Below, piece by piece: positions 37,559 to 48,482 of a DNA stretch of 64,000 nucleotides. The stretch comes from Rhodocollybia butyracea (taxonomy: Eukaryota > Basidiomycota > Agaricomycetes > Agaricales > Omphalotaceae), in contig JADNRY010000080.1 of assembly GCA_015501585.1 (NCBI GenBank), forward strand, positions 124,001 to 188,000, read 5' to 3'. Numbering within the stretch: the stretch's first letter is position 1; the number at the start of each line of letters is the position of its first letter. The notes beneath the pieces are model-generated. The model ran no database searches, was not told the DNA's origin, and saw only the letters and a list, made by a program, of their open reading frames with translations. Position numbers and translations under genes: made by a program.

Positions 37559-38504
37559 CGGTCGCAAATGAGAGGGGTGCCGAAGCAAGAATAGTTATAG
37601 TGCTTCCACTTTTTCAAGAAGCTTTTTAGACAGCTGGAAATTCGACGCGTGGACGCGTAGAGTTGTTGTACGTTCATGTGCTCTGCGTAGTACGTAACAT
37701 TTACAGTCAGACGACGTGTATGCAGGTGGTAAGCCGTGCTTGCGTTCGCAAAACTTCTCTCCCACGACTCCTCGGACTCCGTACTCCAAGGCCTTCAAGC
37801 TCAAGCTTCAAGCTTTGTAACCCGAGCCCATGCTTCGAAATAGACCTTTCCAGAACCAGCCAATAGTTACATTTAGTGAGCTTATAGAAATGGCAGAAAA
37901 TTCTACTTGTATGTGTATACAGAAGCGTTAGTAGGAAGTAAGTAGGTCCATTCGGGTCACGGTGCAAGCTATTAGGTGCAAAGTTTTGAATTCAAGTGTT
38001 GATTTAAATGTGGATTCAAAACGTTTGAATCTAACGCTTGGTCTAATCGATCGAGCAAGCCTATAATTGGTGTAGTTATTTACCTGTAGAACTAATAAGT
38101 ACGATCTACGTGTATAAGCGTAAGTACTAAATAAACAGGTATATAAATAAACAGACTTACCCTCAGAAGTGTACACTGTACAAACGACTGAGGAATAAAA
38201 GGACAGCGTGTACTGTATATAAGTAAGAACTCGAAACTGCCCAAGTCAAACCTAGGCACTCAGATAATCGAATAGGTAGGGAGGGATAAATAGTAAAGAA
38301 AAACTACCGGCCCCCTTTGAGGGTAAACTTATTCTGTAACGAAACATGTCCCATGCCCTTTGGAGGTGAATTGCGCGGGGCGGGACTCCTTGGCATGAAA
38401 CCTTTGTCTTCAACATAGTCACTTTTTATTGTTATGTGTTTGAAGCCCTTTGAGCTATCAGAGGTAAAACCATCATAATCGAAATGGATAGTGGAGAAGT
38501 TGTC
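37559..38504. other. Intergenic between aminopeptidase and NB-ARC/TPR genes
   Basis: AT-rich sequence with many TATA-like stretches (for example near 38,140 and 38,215). No supported gene is seen. The left 200 bp is the aminopeptidase promoter and the right 100 bp the 3' flank of the TPR gene. Confidence 0.5.
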
Positions 38505-41333
38505 TCAGCTGTGTCTGAAGGGAGCCTTTAACAGTTTGGATGCTCGTTTGAACATTACTGATGTTAGTTGTCTGTATTGATTTTTTTTGATCGCAATGGT
38601 ATCTGGATGGGTAGATCCAAGGACATTAGACATAACAGGTAGAGCTTTGCGTCGAAGCTTCCTTGCATCCTCATACTGTTCCAGCTCATGGTAACTGCAT
38701 GCAAGGGTTGCCATGGTGTGCAATGTGTCTGGATGCTTCTCACCCAGGAGTTCTGATTGCAGCTTCAGCATGTCAAGTTCAAGGTTCTTTGCCTTCTCAT
38801 ACTGTTGCAGGTTGTGATAGCTGCATGCAAGGTATACCATGGTGTGCAATGTGTCCGGATGCTTCTTGCCTAGGAGCCTTGTTTGCAGGTTTAGCACTTG
38901 TACTTCAAGATCCATGGCACTTTTATACTCTCCAAGTTCACCACAGATGCATGCAAGATTTGCCATGGAGACCAGCGTGTCTGGATGCTCCCTGCCCAGA
39001 ATCTCCGATTGTAGTCTTAGCACTTCTTCCCCCAGCATTTTTGCATTCTCATGATCTCCCTGATAACCATAGATCCACGCAAGATTTGCCATGGAATGTA
39101 ATGTCTCTGGATGCCGTTCTCCCAGAAGCTGTACTCGGAGTCGCAGTACTTCTTCCCCAAGGCCCTTCGCACTCTCATGCTCTTCAAGTGCACCATAAGT
39201 GCATGCAAGGTTTGCCATGGAGATTAGCGTGTCTGGATGCTGCTTACCCAGAAGCTTTTTTCGTAGATCTGACACTTTCACCTCAAGCTTCTTTGTTTCC
39301 TCATATTGTCCAAGACTGCTATGAGTACCTGCAAGATTTGCCATGGAGCGCAATGTGTCTGGATGCGCTTCTCCCAGAAGCTTTAATCTTAGTCTCAAAA
39401 CTTCCATCTCTAGTTCCTTTGCCTTCTCATACTGTCCGAGGTCCCGGTAGGTGCACGCAAGGTCTGCCATAGAGAACAGTGTATCTAAATGTTCCTTGCC
39501 AAAATCCTTTGACTTGGATTGCAGTTCCCACGCTTCGAGCTGTAGCTTTCTTGCTTTTTCATACTCTCCCTTTTTGCTGTAAGTGCATGCAAGGTTCACC
39601 ATGGAGCGCAATGTTTCAGGATGCTCCATTTTCAAAATTTGTAATCGCTGTTCCATTACTTCCTTCCCATATTTCTCTGCTTCATCATATTTTCCACGAT
39701 CACGATAAGTCTCTGCCAGGTTTGCTATGGAGGATAAGGTGTCTAAATGTCTCCTGCCTTGAAATCTTGTTCTTTCTGCTGATATCTGATTACACAGGAC
39801 ATATTCTTTTTCGAACAATCCAAGCTCGTGCCATATTTGCCTTAGTTTCTCCTGGATATACACTGTTCCCGATATGCCTTCTTCCCACATGGCATCTGCA
39901 TGAGAATGGACAGCCAAGCGGAACTGGTGATCTTTTTGGGAATCACCCGTGGGAATTGCCCGAGAAAATATATCTACCATCATAGCAGAGGGAAAACTGG
40001 TATTCTCCCGCATGTCTTTCATACATTGATGAAAAAGAGGATGGAATCTCAGTGACTGTGTCCCTTCACGTTGTATTGACACTAGAGAGTAACCTGTTAT
40101 CTCCGTTAACAGCTCCTGAAACTTAGATGAGTTCCAACTACCTTCAGTAAGGTACTGCCTCAAGAAATTCCATGCAGACTGTGCAGTGTGTGGTACTCTC
40201 TCCTCCTCATCTGGAAGTAGAGTTTCATGCTCAAAATTTTCACCAGCGTCTGAAAATATCTCAATTGGGATATTAGCCCAATGTAAGGAGGAGCAGAGTT
40301 TCAAAAACAGCTGCGCATTGCCACTGAGCCTGAAGTAGCTCATCTGAAATATGGACCAAACTGTCTTATTATATCCTCCCACCTGAGATGGTTTCTGGTT
40401 AACAATCTCTGTCCAATTTTTCTCAAGTCGATCCAAATAAACTTTCAGTGTGCAATCGGACTGTAAGATATAGCTGCCCGCAGTTGAAACAGCAAGAGCC
40501 AGATATCCCAGTTTCTCTACAACATCTTGCGCAGATAAAAGGTTACTCTCAGTCTTTTCCAAATGTGAAGTCTCTATGAGAAGCTTGATAGCCTCTTGCG
40601 CTTCTAATTCTCCTATTTGGTAGAAACCCCTTGGAACTAAAGTGCGGAGACGAGAATTCTGGCTTGTAATGAGAACACTGCCTTGAGCGCGATTCTGTGG
40701 AATATAATTTTCTAATCCCAATGCCGAGTCATCTGCATTGTCGAATATAAGAAGCCATTGGGCTTCATGAGAGCAACTTGAAAGCCAATTCTTCAGGCCT
40801 TGAACTGTTCCTCCAATCCTAAGATGTTGTGCAATAGATTTCATGATACTTTCCAGTCCTTCCTTGGTGCTAGCATCAAGAAAAAATTTGTGGCAAAAGC
40901 TGAAAATTGAAAAGGAGCTCAGCTCTCAAGTCCACTAACTTATAGCGGTATTTGCAAAAACATACTTTGACTCCCCTGAAGTGATTTCAGCAATTGTCTT
41001 CAAAGCAATCTGTGTTTTTCCAGACCCTCCTGGACCTATCAGAGCAATGATTTCCCCCATTTTCAACACTTTTCTTTTTCAGTTCCCGAACAAGATCTTC
41101 ACGACCAGTGAAAGTACTACTGGGGGAAGGAACAGTCCATGTAACAGCAGCCCCATTCCCAATTGAAGGAGTTCCTTCTGCCAGATGATCTAGATAATCC
41201 CTCTCTATTACAGATTGTTGGTTCCATAACTAATACATAACTCACCTTGAGGATAGTTATGAATGTGTAGATCCCTTCCTACAGCATAAAGTTTTGATTC
41301 GTATATTTCAAAGTCGGAAGCGTTTTCGAACAT
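38505..41333 (-). CDS. NB-ARC STAND protein with kinesin-light-chain-type TPRs, one frame break
   Basis: The N-terminal exon (start 41,333) reads MFENASDFEIYESKLYAVGR, a leader common in Agaricomycete STAND proteins. Next come FTGREDLVREL and the Walker A motif GPGGSGKTQIAL (near 41,020), then WLLIFDNADD (Walker B) and a winged-helix region. From about 39,770 to 38,560 there are about nine TPR units of 42 residues with the signature 'L-G-x-x-HPDTL-x-SMANLACTY'. Expected length is about 900 residues. Between FTGREDLVRELKKKS and the Walker A strand the frame shifts by one base within A/G runs at 41,052-41,085 (plus strand T and C runs). Such proteins are NLR-like sensors; the near-identical repeats suggest ligand recognition under change. 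Confidence 0.85.
38560..39770 (-). repeat. Tandem 126-bp TPR-coding repeats
   Basis: About nine units plus a partial tenth, each 126 bp and very similar at DNA level (recurring CTTGCATGCA and GCCATGG(A/T) landmarks on the plus strand). They keep long open frames on the opposite strand, which I do not regard as genes. Confidence 0.9.
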
Positions 41334-42584
41334 GGCTACAACACGAAATAAGTAAGTTGCAGGTACACTTTGCACAGAGTACTATGTAATAAGTCTCGTA
41401 CGAGGATACGAAATTCGTCCTTTAAGTATCTCGCTCTGGGTTTGAGGTAAAGCTGCTCAGGCTAGAGGACCTATAAGAATAGTTCTGATGGGGATCAAAG
41501 TGGCACGATGCGAGAGTGCTATTTTATGTCCGCAGCGTGAGAACAAGTACCCTCGCGGTCACTTGTGCACCGCACAAATAGCGCCATTTGAATGGAAAGC
41601 AGATCACAAACTAGGAATAATTACGTCCGCAGGTAGTAAGCACAGAGCCCGACTGAAGAACCTGCGACTCGGACGTGGAATCTGGCTGTGTTGTTCGACC
41701 CAGTGGCACGTAAATTTGTGAATTTGATCATACTGAAAAAAGTGAATTTTTTGTATGTCTTTCCGTTGCATGATTCTAAGCTATTATGATACATACTAGG
41801 TTCTCAGAATTTTTCATCTTCTTCTTGGAAGTCGCACGAGCTTCAAGCTTGTTGTAGTTTGTAGAAAGTTCCCCAAGTCTCCAGCTCCGACCTTGCGAAA
41901 ACTTCGAATCTCACTTCGTGATACTTAGCTGCCGCGTCAATGAACCTCTGCCCATGAACGATCAGGGGCGCACTAGTCGATTGATTCACTCTTGTTGATA
42001 GCTATATTCCTGTTCTAATCGTTGAGATCTCAGAGTAATTTTCTTTCTTTCCTTCCTTCCTTCCTTCCTTCCTTCTTGGGAAGAAGGGAAAGACGGAAGG
42101 AGCAAGCACCACGAACTCGATCGGCTAAAACACGAGGGTTTCTCACTCGAGATCTCAACTCTCCATGAGGCCAGGATCGATTAAGAAAATTTTGCTCCTT
42201 CCGGATACAATCCGGATAGGGATTAATCGATGGAACTCAACGAGAAGTTGAACGATAGCATCCATCTAAAGACGATCATCAGGGCTAAGTATAGATGGCT
42301 GGTATCTGAAGAATATGTATAAATTCACGACGTTAGACCGACTCCCAGCTCTGAAAAGAGTATATCTCTGTTAATCGAGCCTCTTGGGGATCAATAGCCA
42401 AAAAAACACTGCGACAGCAACTTGAATCCAAGTTTCTATGGGCGATCACCAGAATTCCACCACTGTTGTCTGCGAATTCACCCAGGGAGAGAATACGTCT
42501 CGTTGGCAAAAGACCAAGTATCACGTTGGACCATTCAGTACTATCACCGATGACCATAATTCTCCCTCTGTTATCTCGGAAGAA
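41334..42584. other. Intergenic with TTCC microsatellite
   Basis: No gene is recognised. A TTCC microsatellite lies at about 42,043-42,076. Between 42,430 and 42,580 there are diverged copies of the 'GATCACCAGAATTC' and 'CTCCCTCTGTTATCTCG' type segments that recur just downstream, suggesting local tandem duplication. Confidence 0.5.
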
Positions 42585-42672
42585 TTCGTAGCTGAGGGAG
42601 AGAATGGGGAAAGTTACAAAATCACGATCATCACGGTGAATTACAATTGACCTTGTTCTTTCATTGCTGTTG
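42585..42672 (+). pseudogene. Duplicated, inactive copy of MINDY exon 1
   Basis: The sequence GAGAATGGGGAAAG...CCTTGTTCTTTCATTGCTGTT aligns with exon 1 of the gene that follows (GAGAATAGGAAAAA...CCTTGTTCTTTTATTGCTATT). The Gly codon before Pro-Cys has become TGA, so the catalytic-Cys motif GPCSF reads stop-P-C-S-F. It is a partial tandem duplication. Confidence 0.75.
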
Positions 42673-42700
42673 ACGATCACCAGAGGTCTACCTCTAATAT

Positions 42701-44422
42701 ATGGCATTTAAAGAGTATAGTATTCGGAGAGGAGAGAATAGGAAAAATTCCAAAATCATCATGGAGAATGACAGTGGACCTTGTTCTTTTATTGCTATTT
42801 GTACGCGGGTTACTGCTTGTGATTATTGGAGCTGACACTATACCGGCAACACAGGCAATATCTTCATACTTCGAGGCGAGATAGAGATTCCAGCTGTATA
42901 CACGTCCGTCTCATACGAATACCTCTCGGAACTTGTGGCCAAACTGACCTCGAGAGAGGTGTCATGTCTCTCGCGTGCGAAATAATGCCTCTTACACAGG
43001 GTAAGTGCAAGATATCAAAACCTAACCTCATATTTCGGTTTTTGCTAATCGGGACCGAAGACGCTGTGTATTTACATCCAGAATTCGCTGACGCCAGGTC
43101 ATTCAATGTCGACGAGGGTGATGGCGAGCTCAAACGTCTACTTAATCAGCTGGGAATCGAACTAGTACATGGATGGGTTGTCGATCCAGGAAGTCCTGAA
43201 AAAGAAACTTTTGCCATAGTGAAAGATAGTAATAATGCGGTTACTATGCTAGCTCGAGCACTCGTCGAGTCTCAGTTCTCCGAGGACCCCCCGAGGAAAC
43301 ATTAAAAATTGGTATATTTCCACCATTCTTCATTGATACGTTTTTTCCTTACCTCCACTTAGCTGATACCATACTGAAATTCTTCTCCAACACCCCGTCT
43401 CAGCTAACGCGTTATGGTCTCACTCACCTTGCATCCACTACCAAACCCGGTACCCTCATTGCGCTCTTCCGCGACTTTCATTTATCAGTTCTCTATAAAC
43501 GAGATGCACCCGACGATCCAGGTTTCTACTCGCTGGTCACCGACCATAGCTTGCTGAAAGAACCTTCTGTCGTTTGGGAGCGAATGGAAGATATCGACGG
43601 AGGCTCGCCAACCTTTGTTGACTCTTGGTTTGTCAAATCAAGTCCCGCTGTGGAGTATGTGGTGACCAACAGCTTCCTTGGAGTGTTTAATTGACTCAAG
43701 TTCTTTACTTGTAGCCTGGCCTGCGTGCAAAACTTTCGAGCAGAGCAGCAACTTCGAGCGGAGGACATTCGGGGGAGGAAATTTCAAGAGGAGACAGAAT
43801 CTCAACAGCGGCAATGGACGAAGAAGAAGAACGTCGAGCGGAAGAAAAACGTCGAGCGGAAGAACAATGTCGAGCGGAAGAAAAACGTCGAGCGAAAGAA
43901 GAACTTTGGAGAAGGGTGGACGAGGAATGTCTGGCGCAGATCGCAGAGTGGCGACAAAAGAGGAAACAACTTCGAGCGGAGAGGCAGCAGGCGGAGCAAC
44001 AGCCTCGAGCGTTGCAACGGCTATCACAGGACCATCATAGTCACGCTGTGCGGCTTGAAGCGCAGCAGCAACTCGCAGCCCGCTTTGATCGTGCTGAACT
44101 TGGGGTGGAGGACATAATGGTGACGCGAGAAGCCTCACTCTATCGCATCACGTTTTACGCTAGGTCTAGGCAGAGCCAACAACCAACACAACAGCAGGGG
44201 TACATTGTCCCGACATCAGAGTTCTTCGATCGTGCGGAACTTGAAGCGGAGGACATTGACATAACAGTATCACGAGAAGTCCAGGAAATCATGGCAGTCG
44301 AATCGTATCAAGCTCGGCCTCGGCTGAAGCAATCTCAGCGGAAGAAAGACGATATGTCAGACGTGTCGAAACCGTCATTGTGGCAGAGCATCACAGGAGC
44401 GTTGAGGCGTCAAACTCATTAA
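42701..44422 (+). CDS. MINDY-type deubiquitinase, several frame breaks
   Basis: Exon 1 (42701-42800) carries the catalytic-Cys motif NDSGPCSFIAIC, completed by splicing to NIFILRGEIEIPAVYTSVS at 42,855. Later conserved parts are EIMPLTQ, GELKRLLNQLGIELVHGWVVDP, NTPSQLTRYGLTHLAST, TLIALFRDFHLSVLYK and VTDHSLLKEPSVVWERMEDIDGG. The last reaches the STFVDS-like end of the domain. A Glu/Arg/Gln-rich coiled-coil tail with an 18-bp coding repeat (RRAEEK) follows. MINDY enzymes cleave Lys48-linked polyubiquitin. One base seems to be missing near 42,950, one in the C6 run at 43,287-43,292, and the frame changes again near 43,810. The gene is either decaying or affected by sequence errors. Gene limits are approximate. 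Confidence 0.65.
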
Positions 44423-45063
44423 CCATTTTCGATAGGCGTAAATGACTCGTTCTAGTTGTAGTCTCCCTAGGCAATGCTCGACTCTGGCTAACACCTTCGT
44501 TAGATTCTAGTAGACGGTGCTGTGACACAATTTACAAATTTTCTGAAAAGCATTTGAGTCGTTTCGTTCTTCCTGGTATTGTCTAGTGCGCGCGGCTACT
44601 TGCCATGAGACTGGAGAGATACATCCAAGCAATGAGATAATATCGTTCGCCAGCATCGTGTAGTCAGAAGGTTTGGACCATCGGAGTGGGGCATGTAAGG
44701 CACTCTTTCTTTACGCCAAGTAGCACGTAAAACGTATATGTAACCATTTACGAGGGGTAATTAAAAAACATTGAAGGAGCCAGAAAACGTGTCGATAAGG
44801 ATGCTGCGCCGGAATCCACTTTACAATGGTATGTAAGTATGTGTCAGTTTCTTTCGACAAGAAGGTGAACCACCTCCGAATTTCAAACAAACAACTTATC
44901 GATTATCAGCTGGCCTGTTGAGTCGTCACTACTGCCCATGATACCATCTTTGCCAACTCACACTTGAATTCGGTCAACTATACTTCCATTAGGTTCACTA
45001 TCGTCTATGTAACAGATGATTTCATTCAGTACTAGCATTTCATGCACAAAAGAGCTCAAGCGC
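44423..45063. other. Intergenic
   Basis: 3' flanks of two converging genes. Nothing recognised. Confidence 0.5.
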
Positions 45064-45492
45064 TTACAGTAAGGAGATCGTCAAATCACCATGTACCCTC
45101 GCCTTCAACTCCACCGCTACATCAAGATTAAGCTCTAGCTGAAGTTTCAAAGGCTTGTCCCCGACCACTCCTGCCAAACCATCGACTACACCACCAACAG
45201 CGTCGACTGCCCCACCGACCGCCCCGCCGACAGTATCAACAGTGCCGCCAACGGTATCGCCAACAGTATTTCCTACCCCTCCTACAGTGTCGAGAACATT
45301 ATCTGTGACTTCGCTGACCCCAGGAAGACCGATTCCTCCACGAGTTTTAGATTTCTGACCCCGACGACGATATCCGGATCCGGTCGCTTGAGAGCCTGAG
45401 TTATCTCCTATATCGTTTGTGATACTCCGGGTCCGCGAAGTGCGCCGCCGAGAACGATGCTGAGTAGAAGGCGAGCGAGTGTCCCCGGCCAT
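45064..45492 (-). CDS. Small Gly/Val-repeat protein, intact founder-like copy
   Basis: A single exon codes for 142 residues starting at 45,492 (MAGDTRSPSTQHRSRRR). The N-terminal third is basic and Ser/Arg-rich. The middle has repeats of the type V-G-G-x-V-(D/G)-x-V-G-G-(T/A)-V. The C-terminus is a conserved amphipathic block, LQLELNLDVAVELKARVHGD, followed by LTISLL. This C-terminal signature occurs in many Agaricomycete proteins of unknown function. The earlier in-frame ATG at 45,576 is less likely because the decayed copies show conservation only from the later one. Two decayed copies and two truncated starts of this gene lie at 12.6, 28.3, 16.4 and 19.7 kb, so this locus looks like a source or survivor of the dispersed block. 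Confidence 0.7.
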   Translation of the reverse strand: MAGDTRSPSTQHRSRRRTSRTRSITNDIGDNSGSQATGSGYRRRGQKSKTRGGIGLPGVSEVTDNVLDTVGGVGNTVGDTVGGTVDTVGGAVGGAVDAVGGVVDGLAGVVGDKPLKLQLELNLDVAVELKARVHGDLTISLL

Positions 45493-45732
45493 ACGAAGGA
45501 ACCGAAACTCGGGAGTCGCAAGGAACTTATATAGCGCTCGGAAATGTGACGTCAGAATTCGGACTGAAATAATCATGTGATGTGAACGTCCTTCTTTAAA
45601 AGGATTCGATCTGTAATCAGGCGCTAATCTCTAATAACTCTATCGCTATCTTCCATCATCCGGACCCGGATCCGAGCTAACGACTTGACGAAAAGCCGCC
45701 TTTTTTTTCTTCCCCAATCCCAGTTCAAATAC

Positions 45733-48172
45733 ATGGCTCTTCAAATTCTCGATGTGCGTGTTTTTCACCACTCATAACAGTTGAAGGTTTTCGAAGGTTT
45801 ACTGGACAGGTGGCGGCCCCTGGAATAGCCTATATATGTGGGTCCTTTTATGCTTATCTCAATTCTGACACTCAACGACAGGCTTCAATTATCAGGCTTA
45901 GGAGGGTAATTTGCTTCTGAATTAACTTATTAATTCATGGCCTTGATTTATTCTCTTTACAGATTCATAGTCGTATTCTCTTTCTTCTCCGTCTTCATGA
46001 AGGAAAAAAAGGTCCATCTATCCATCGCTTATCCTCCACCGATTTCTCACCTACTTCCAGATATACCTGAACGAAGTCGTCCTTGGAACAGCCTTCGGAA
46101 TCATCATCGGACCACACGCAGCGAACATACTTGATCCTCGTTCTTGGAGCTCGTCCTTAGAAGACCAAAATAATATCACACTAGAAGTCATGCGCATCAT
46201 ACTGGGTGTCGGCCTATTCATCATCGGCGTAGAACTCCCCAAAAATTACATGTGGAAGCATGGTCGTTCTCTGCTTGCGATGGTCATTCCCACTATGGCA
46301 TTCGGCTGGCTTCTTGTAGGAGGTCTGTACTCTCTTCATCTCCTATAGCTGGTCATCTCACTCTACCCGTAGGAATACTAAAACTTCTATTCCCAAGCTT
46401 GACGTTCGTTTCCTGCCTCGTTATTGCCGCTTGTCTTACACCGACAGATCCAATCATATGCTCTGCAATTGTCGGTATGTCATGTTTACGTTCGATTCAA
46501 TTCAACCGTCACACCACCTTGACACCAGGCGGTAAATTTGCAAAGGAACACGTTCACATCAAGCTCCGCCAAATCCTATCTGCAGAATCTGCAGCAAATG
46601 ACGGTTTAGCATACCCCTTTTTGAGTATCTCGATTTACCTCACCGTCGAGTCTTCTAAACGCGTCGCCTTTGGCAAATGGTTCCTGATTGGATGGTTGTG
46701 TAAGTCTTTCGTTTGTGCAGAGGGTAACATTATTATTACTTTATTGACCCGACAACAGATCAAGTCATTCTCGGTGTCGTATTGGGAGCGATTATGGGTC
46801 TGTTTAGTTCTAACTCGGGGGGCGACCAGTGCTAACTTCGGCTGTTATAGGTTGTCTTTTCTCTTACTTTTTCCAGTTCCTGGAACGTGGCAAACGCCAT
46901 GTTGACCGCGAATCTTATGTTGCTCAGTACGTGTATTACTAGTATACTAAGATTGTATTACTCAAACACTTCAAGGTATATCGCTATGGCTCTATTCACT
47001 GTCGGCTTGGCTCACACAATTGGGAGCGACGATCTGCTAGCGGCCTTCGCTGCAGGTATTCAATTTGCTTTGATTTCTCCTTCGTCCATTAAATCACTTC
47101 CCTCAGGCACTGCGCTGTCGTGGGACGGACATTTTACCAAGAGAACCAACGACAAACAAATTGACGATAAATATGCCAACGGCGACAAACAATTCGAAGA
47201 AGCCGAAAAAGAAACTTTCGTCTCTGTAATTGAACTTGTCCTCAATTGTAACTTCGTCCTTCAGCGGTAATAACACGTCACTGACTCTCTTTAGGCGCTG
47301 GATTTATTTATATCGGTCCGTCCATTAAACCTGTTTCAAACTCTCCTCCTTAACCGCTGCAGGCACCTGGTTACCATTCCAGAGCTTCAACACGCCTGAT
47401 CTAGGGATCGTGCCCTGGAAATTGGTTGTTCTATGCATTTGTACCCTATTACTCAGAAGGATCCCCCCTTTGATGCTTCTCTCTTATTGCGTTCCAGAAA
47501 TTGGCACATGGAAGAAGGCTCTCTTCTCCGGTCATTTTGGTATGAGGTCTAGATTAATTGTTTTCTGCCGTTCGAAACTGAGAGCTTTTTCTCATAGGGC
47601 CCGTAAGTTCTTCTCTCCTCTGGTACATGAAATGTATTCCGATTTTGCACTAGATGGGAGTGGGGGCAGTGTATATCTCGACGTTAGCACTGACTGAACT
47701 CTCCACTCCTCATGATCCACCCCAAAATCAAGAGGAACTCTTAGCACTCTATATTCAACCCGTCGTAGCATTCCTTGTGCTGGGATCGATCATCATTCGT
47801 TCGTACCTAAGGTACCTCATAACGCTCACATGGTTCGCTCACATCTTTCTCCAGATGGTCTTTCCATTCCGGCCTACTCTCTATGGAGCCAGTTTCTCAT
47901 ACCTTTTCTCCGAAAATTCACCGGTTCGACACGGACCTTGCTCACTAAAGAATCAACTATTGACACTATCGCTGTTCCCCTTGCTGACGTTGAAAGAGCC
48001 CTTAGTAAATTCCCCACCAATAACTCTGCGGTTACTTATCATCGGAACAACTCTACCACTGCAGCGCACCGCCAGCGAAGTGATGATTCTGTGAGTGCTG
48101 CCCACAACTTTTGCATCCGTATCTATGCTAAACTTCTTGTTTTCTCGGCAGATTCAAGAGACGAATGCATAG
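45733..48172 (+). CDS. Plasma-membrane Na+(K+)/H+ antiporter, Nha1/Sod2 type
   Basis: About ten or more exons with short introns join into a protein of about 580 residues. Recognisable parts in order are LGGFIVVFSFFSVFMKEK, LGTAFGIIIGPHAANILDPR, GVGLFIIGVELP, CLTPTDPIICSAIVGGKFAK, ESAANDGLAYPFL, IGSDDLLAAFAAGTALSW and GPMGVGAVYISTLAL. The conserved TPTDP and ANDG motifs carry the cation-binding Asp residues of the CPA1 family. A hydrophilic C-tail of about 80 residues follows and ends at the stop at 48,172. It exports Na+ or K+ in exchange for protons. No frame break was found. The first exon (ATG at 45,733, MALQILD) and the following intron are the least certain parts. Confidence 0.9.
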
Positions 48173-48482
48173 AGAGAGCAGCGGATTTCCATTTTTCTAC
48201 ACCTATAGATTTTGACATGTTAGATTCAAGCGCGATGGCGCCTATGTTCTTCGGGTATAACTTCTAGATAGTCGTTCAATGATTTATGTGATCGTGCTAG
48301 CTTCCTGTGGATCGACGCACAATCCTCTCAAGTGAATTGAATATGACTACAAGAGTCAGAAGATAATCCATGGTCATGGGTCTACTAGCGGATACATGGG
48401 GCAACACGAGCAATACGCACAGCGGTCACTATATCAGTACCAGAGCAGACAAGCTTCTCGGAGCAGTGTTACTGAATTATCG
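48173..48482. other. Convergent 3' region
   Basis: Between the antiporter (+) and the Ser/Pro-rich gene (-). Nothing else is recognised. Confidence 0.5.

Noticed and set aside
38663..39985. Long plus-strand frames opposite the NB-ARC/TPR gene
   Set aside because: They are mirror images of the 126-bp TPR repeats; the minus strand encodes clear TPR signatures.
43638..44138. Minus-strand 166-codon frame opposite the MINDY tail
   Set aside because: It is Leu/Pro low-complexity sequence created by the GA-rich coiled-coil repeat of the plus strand.
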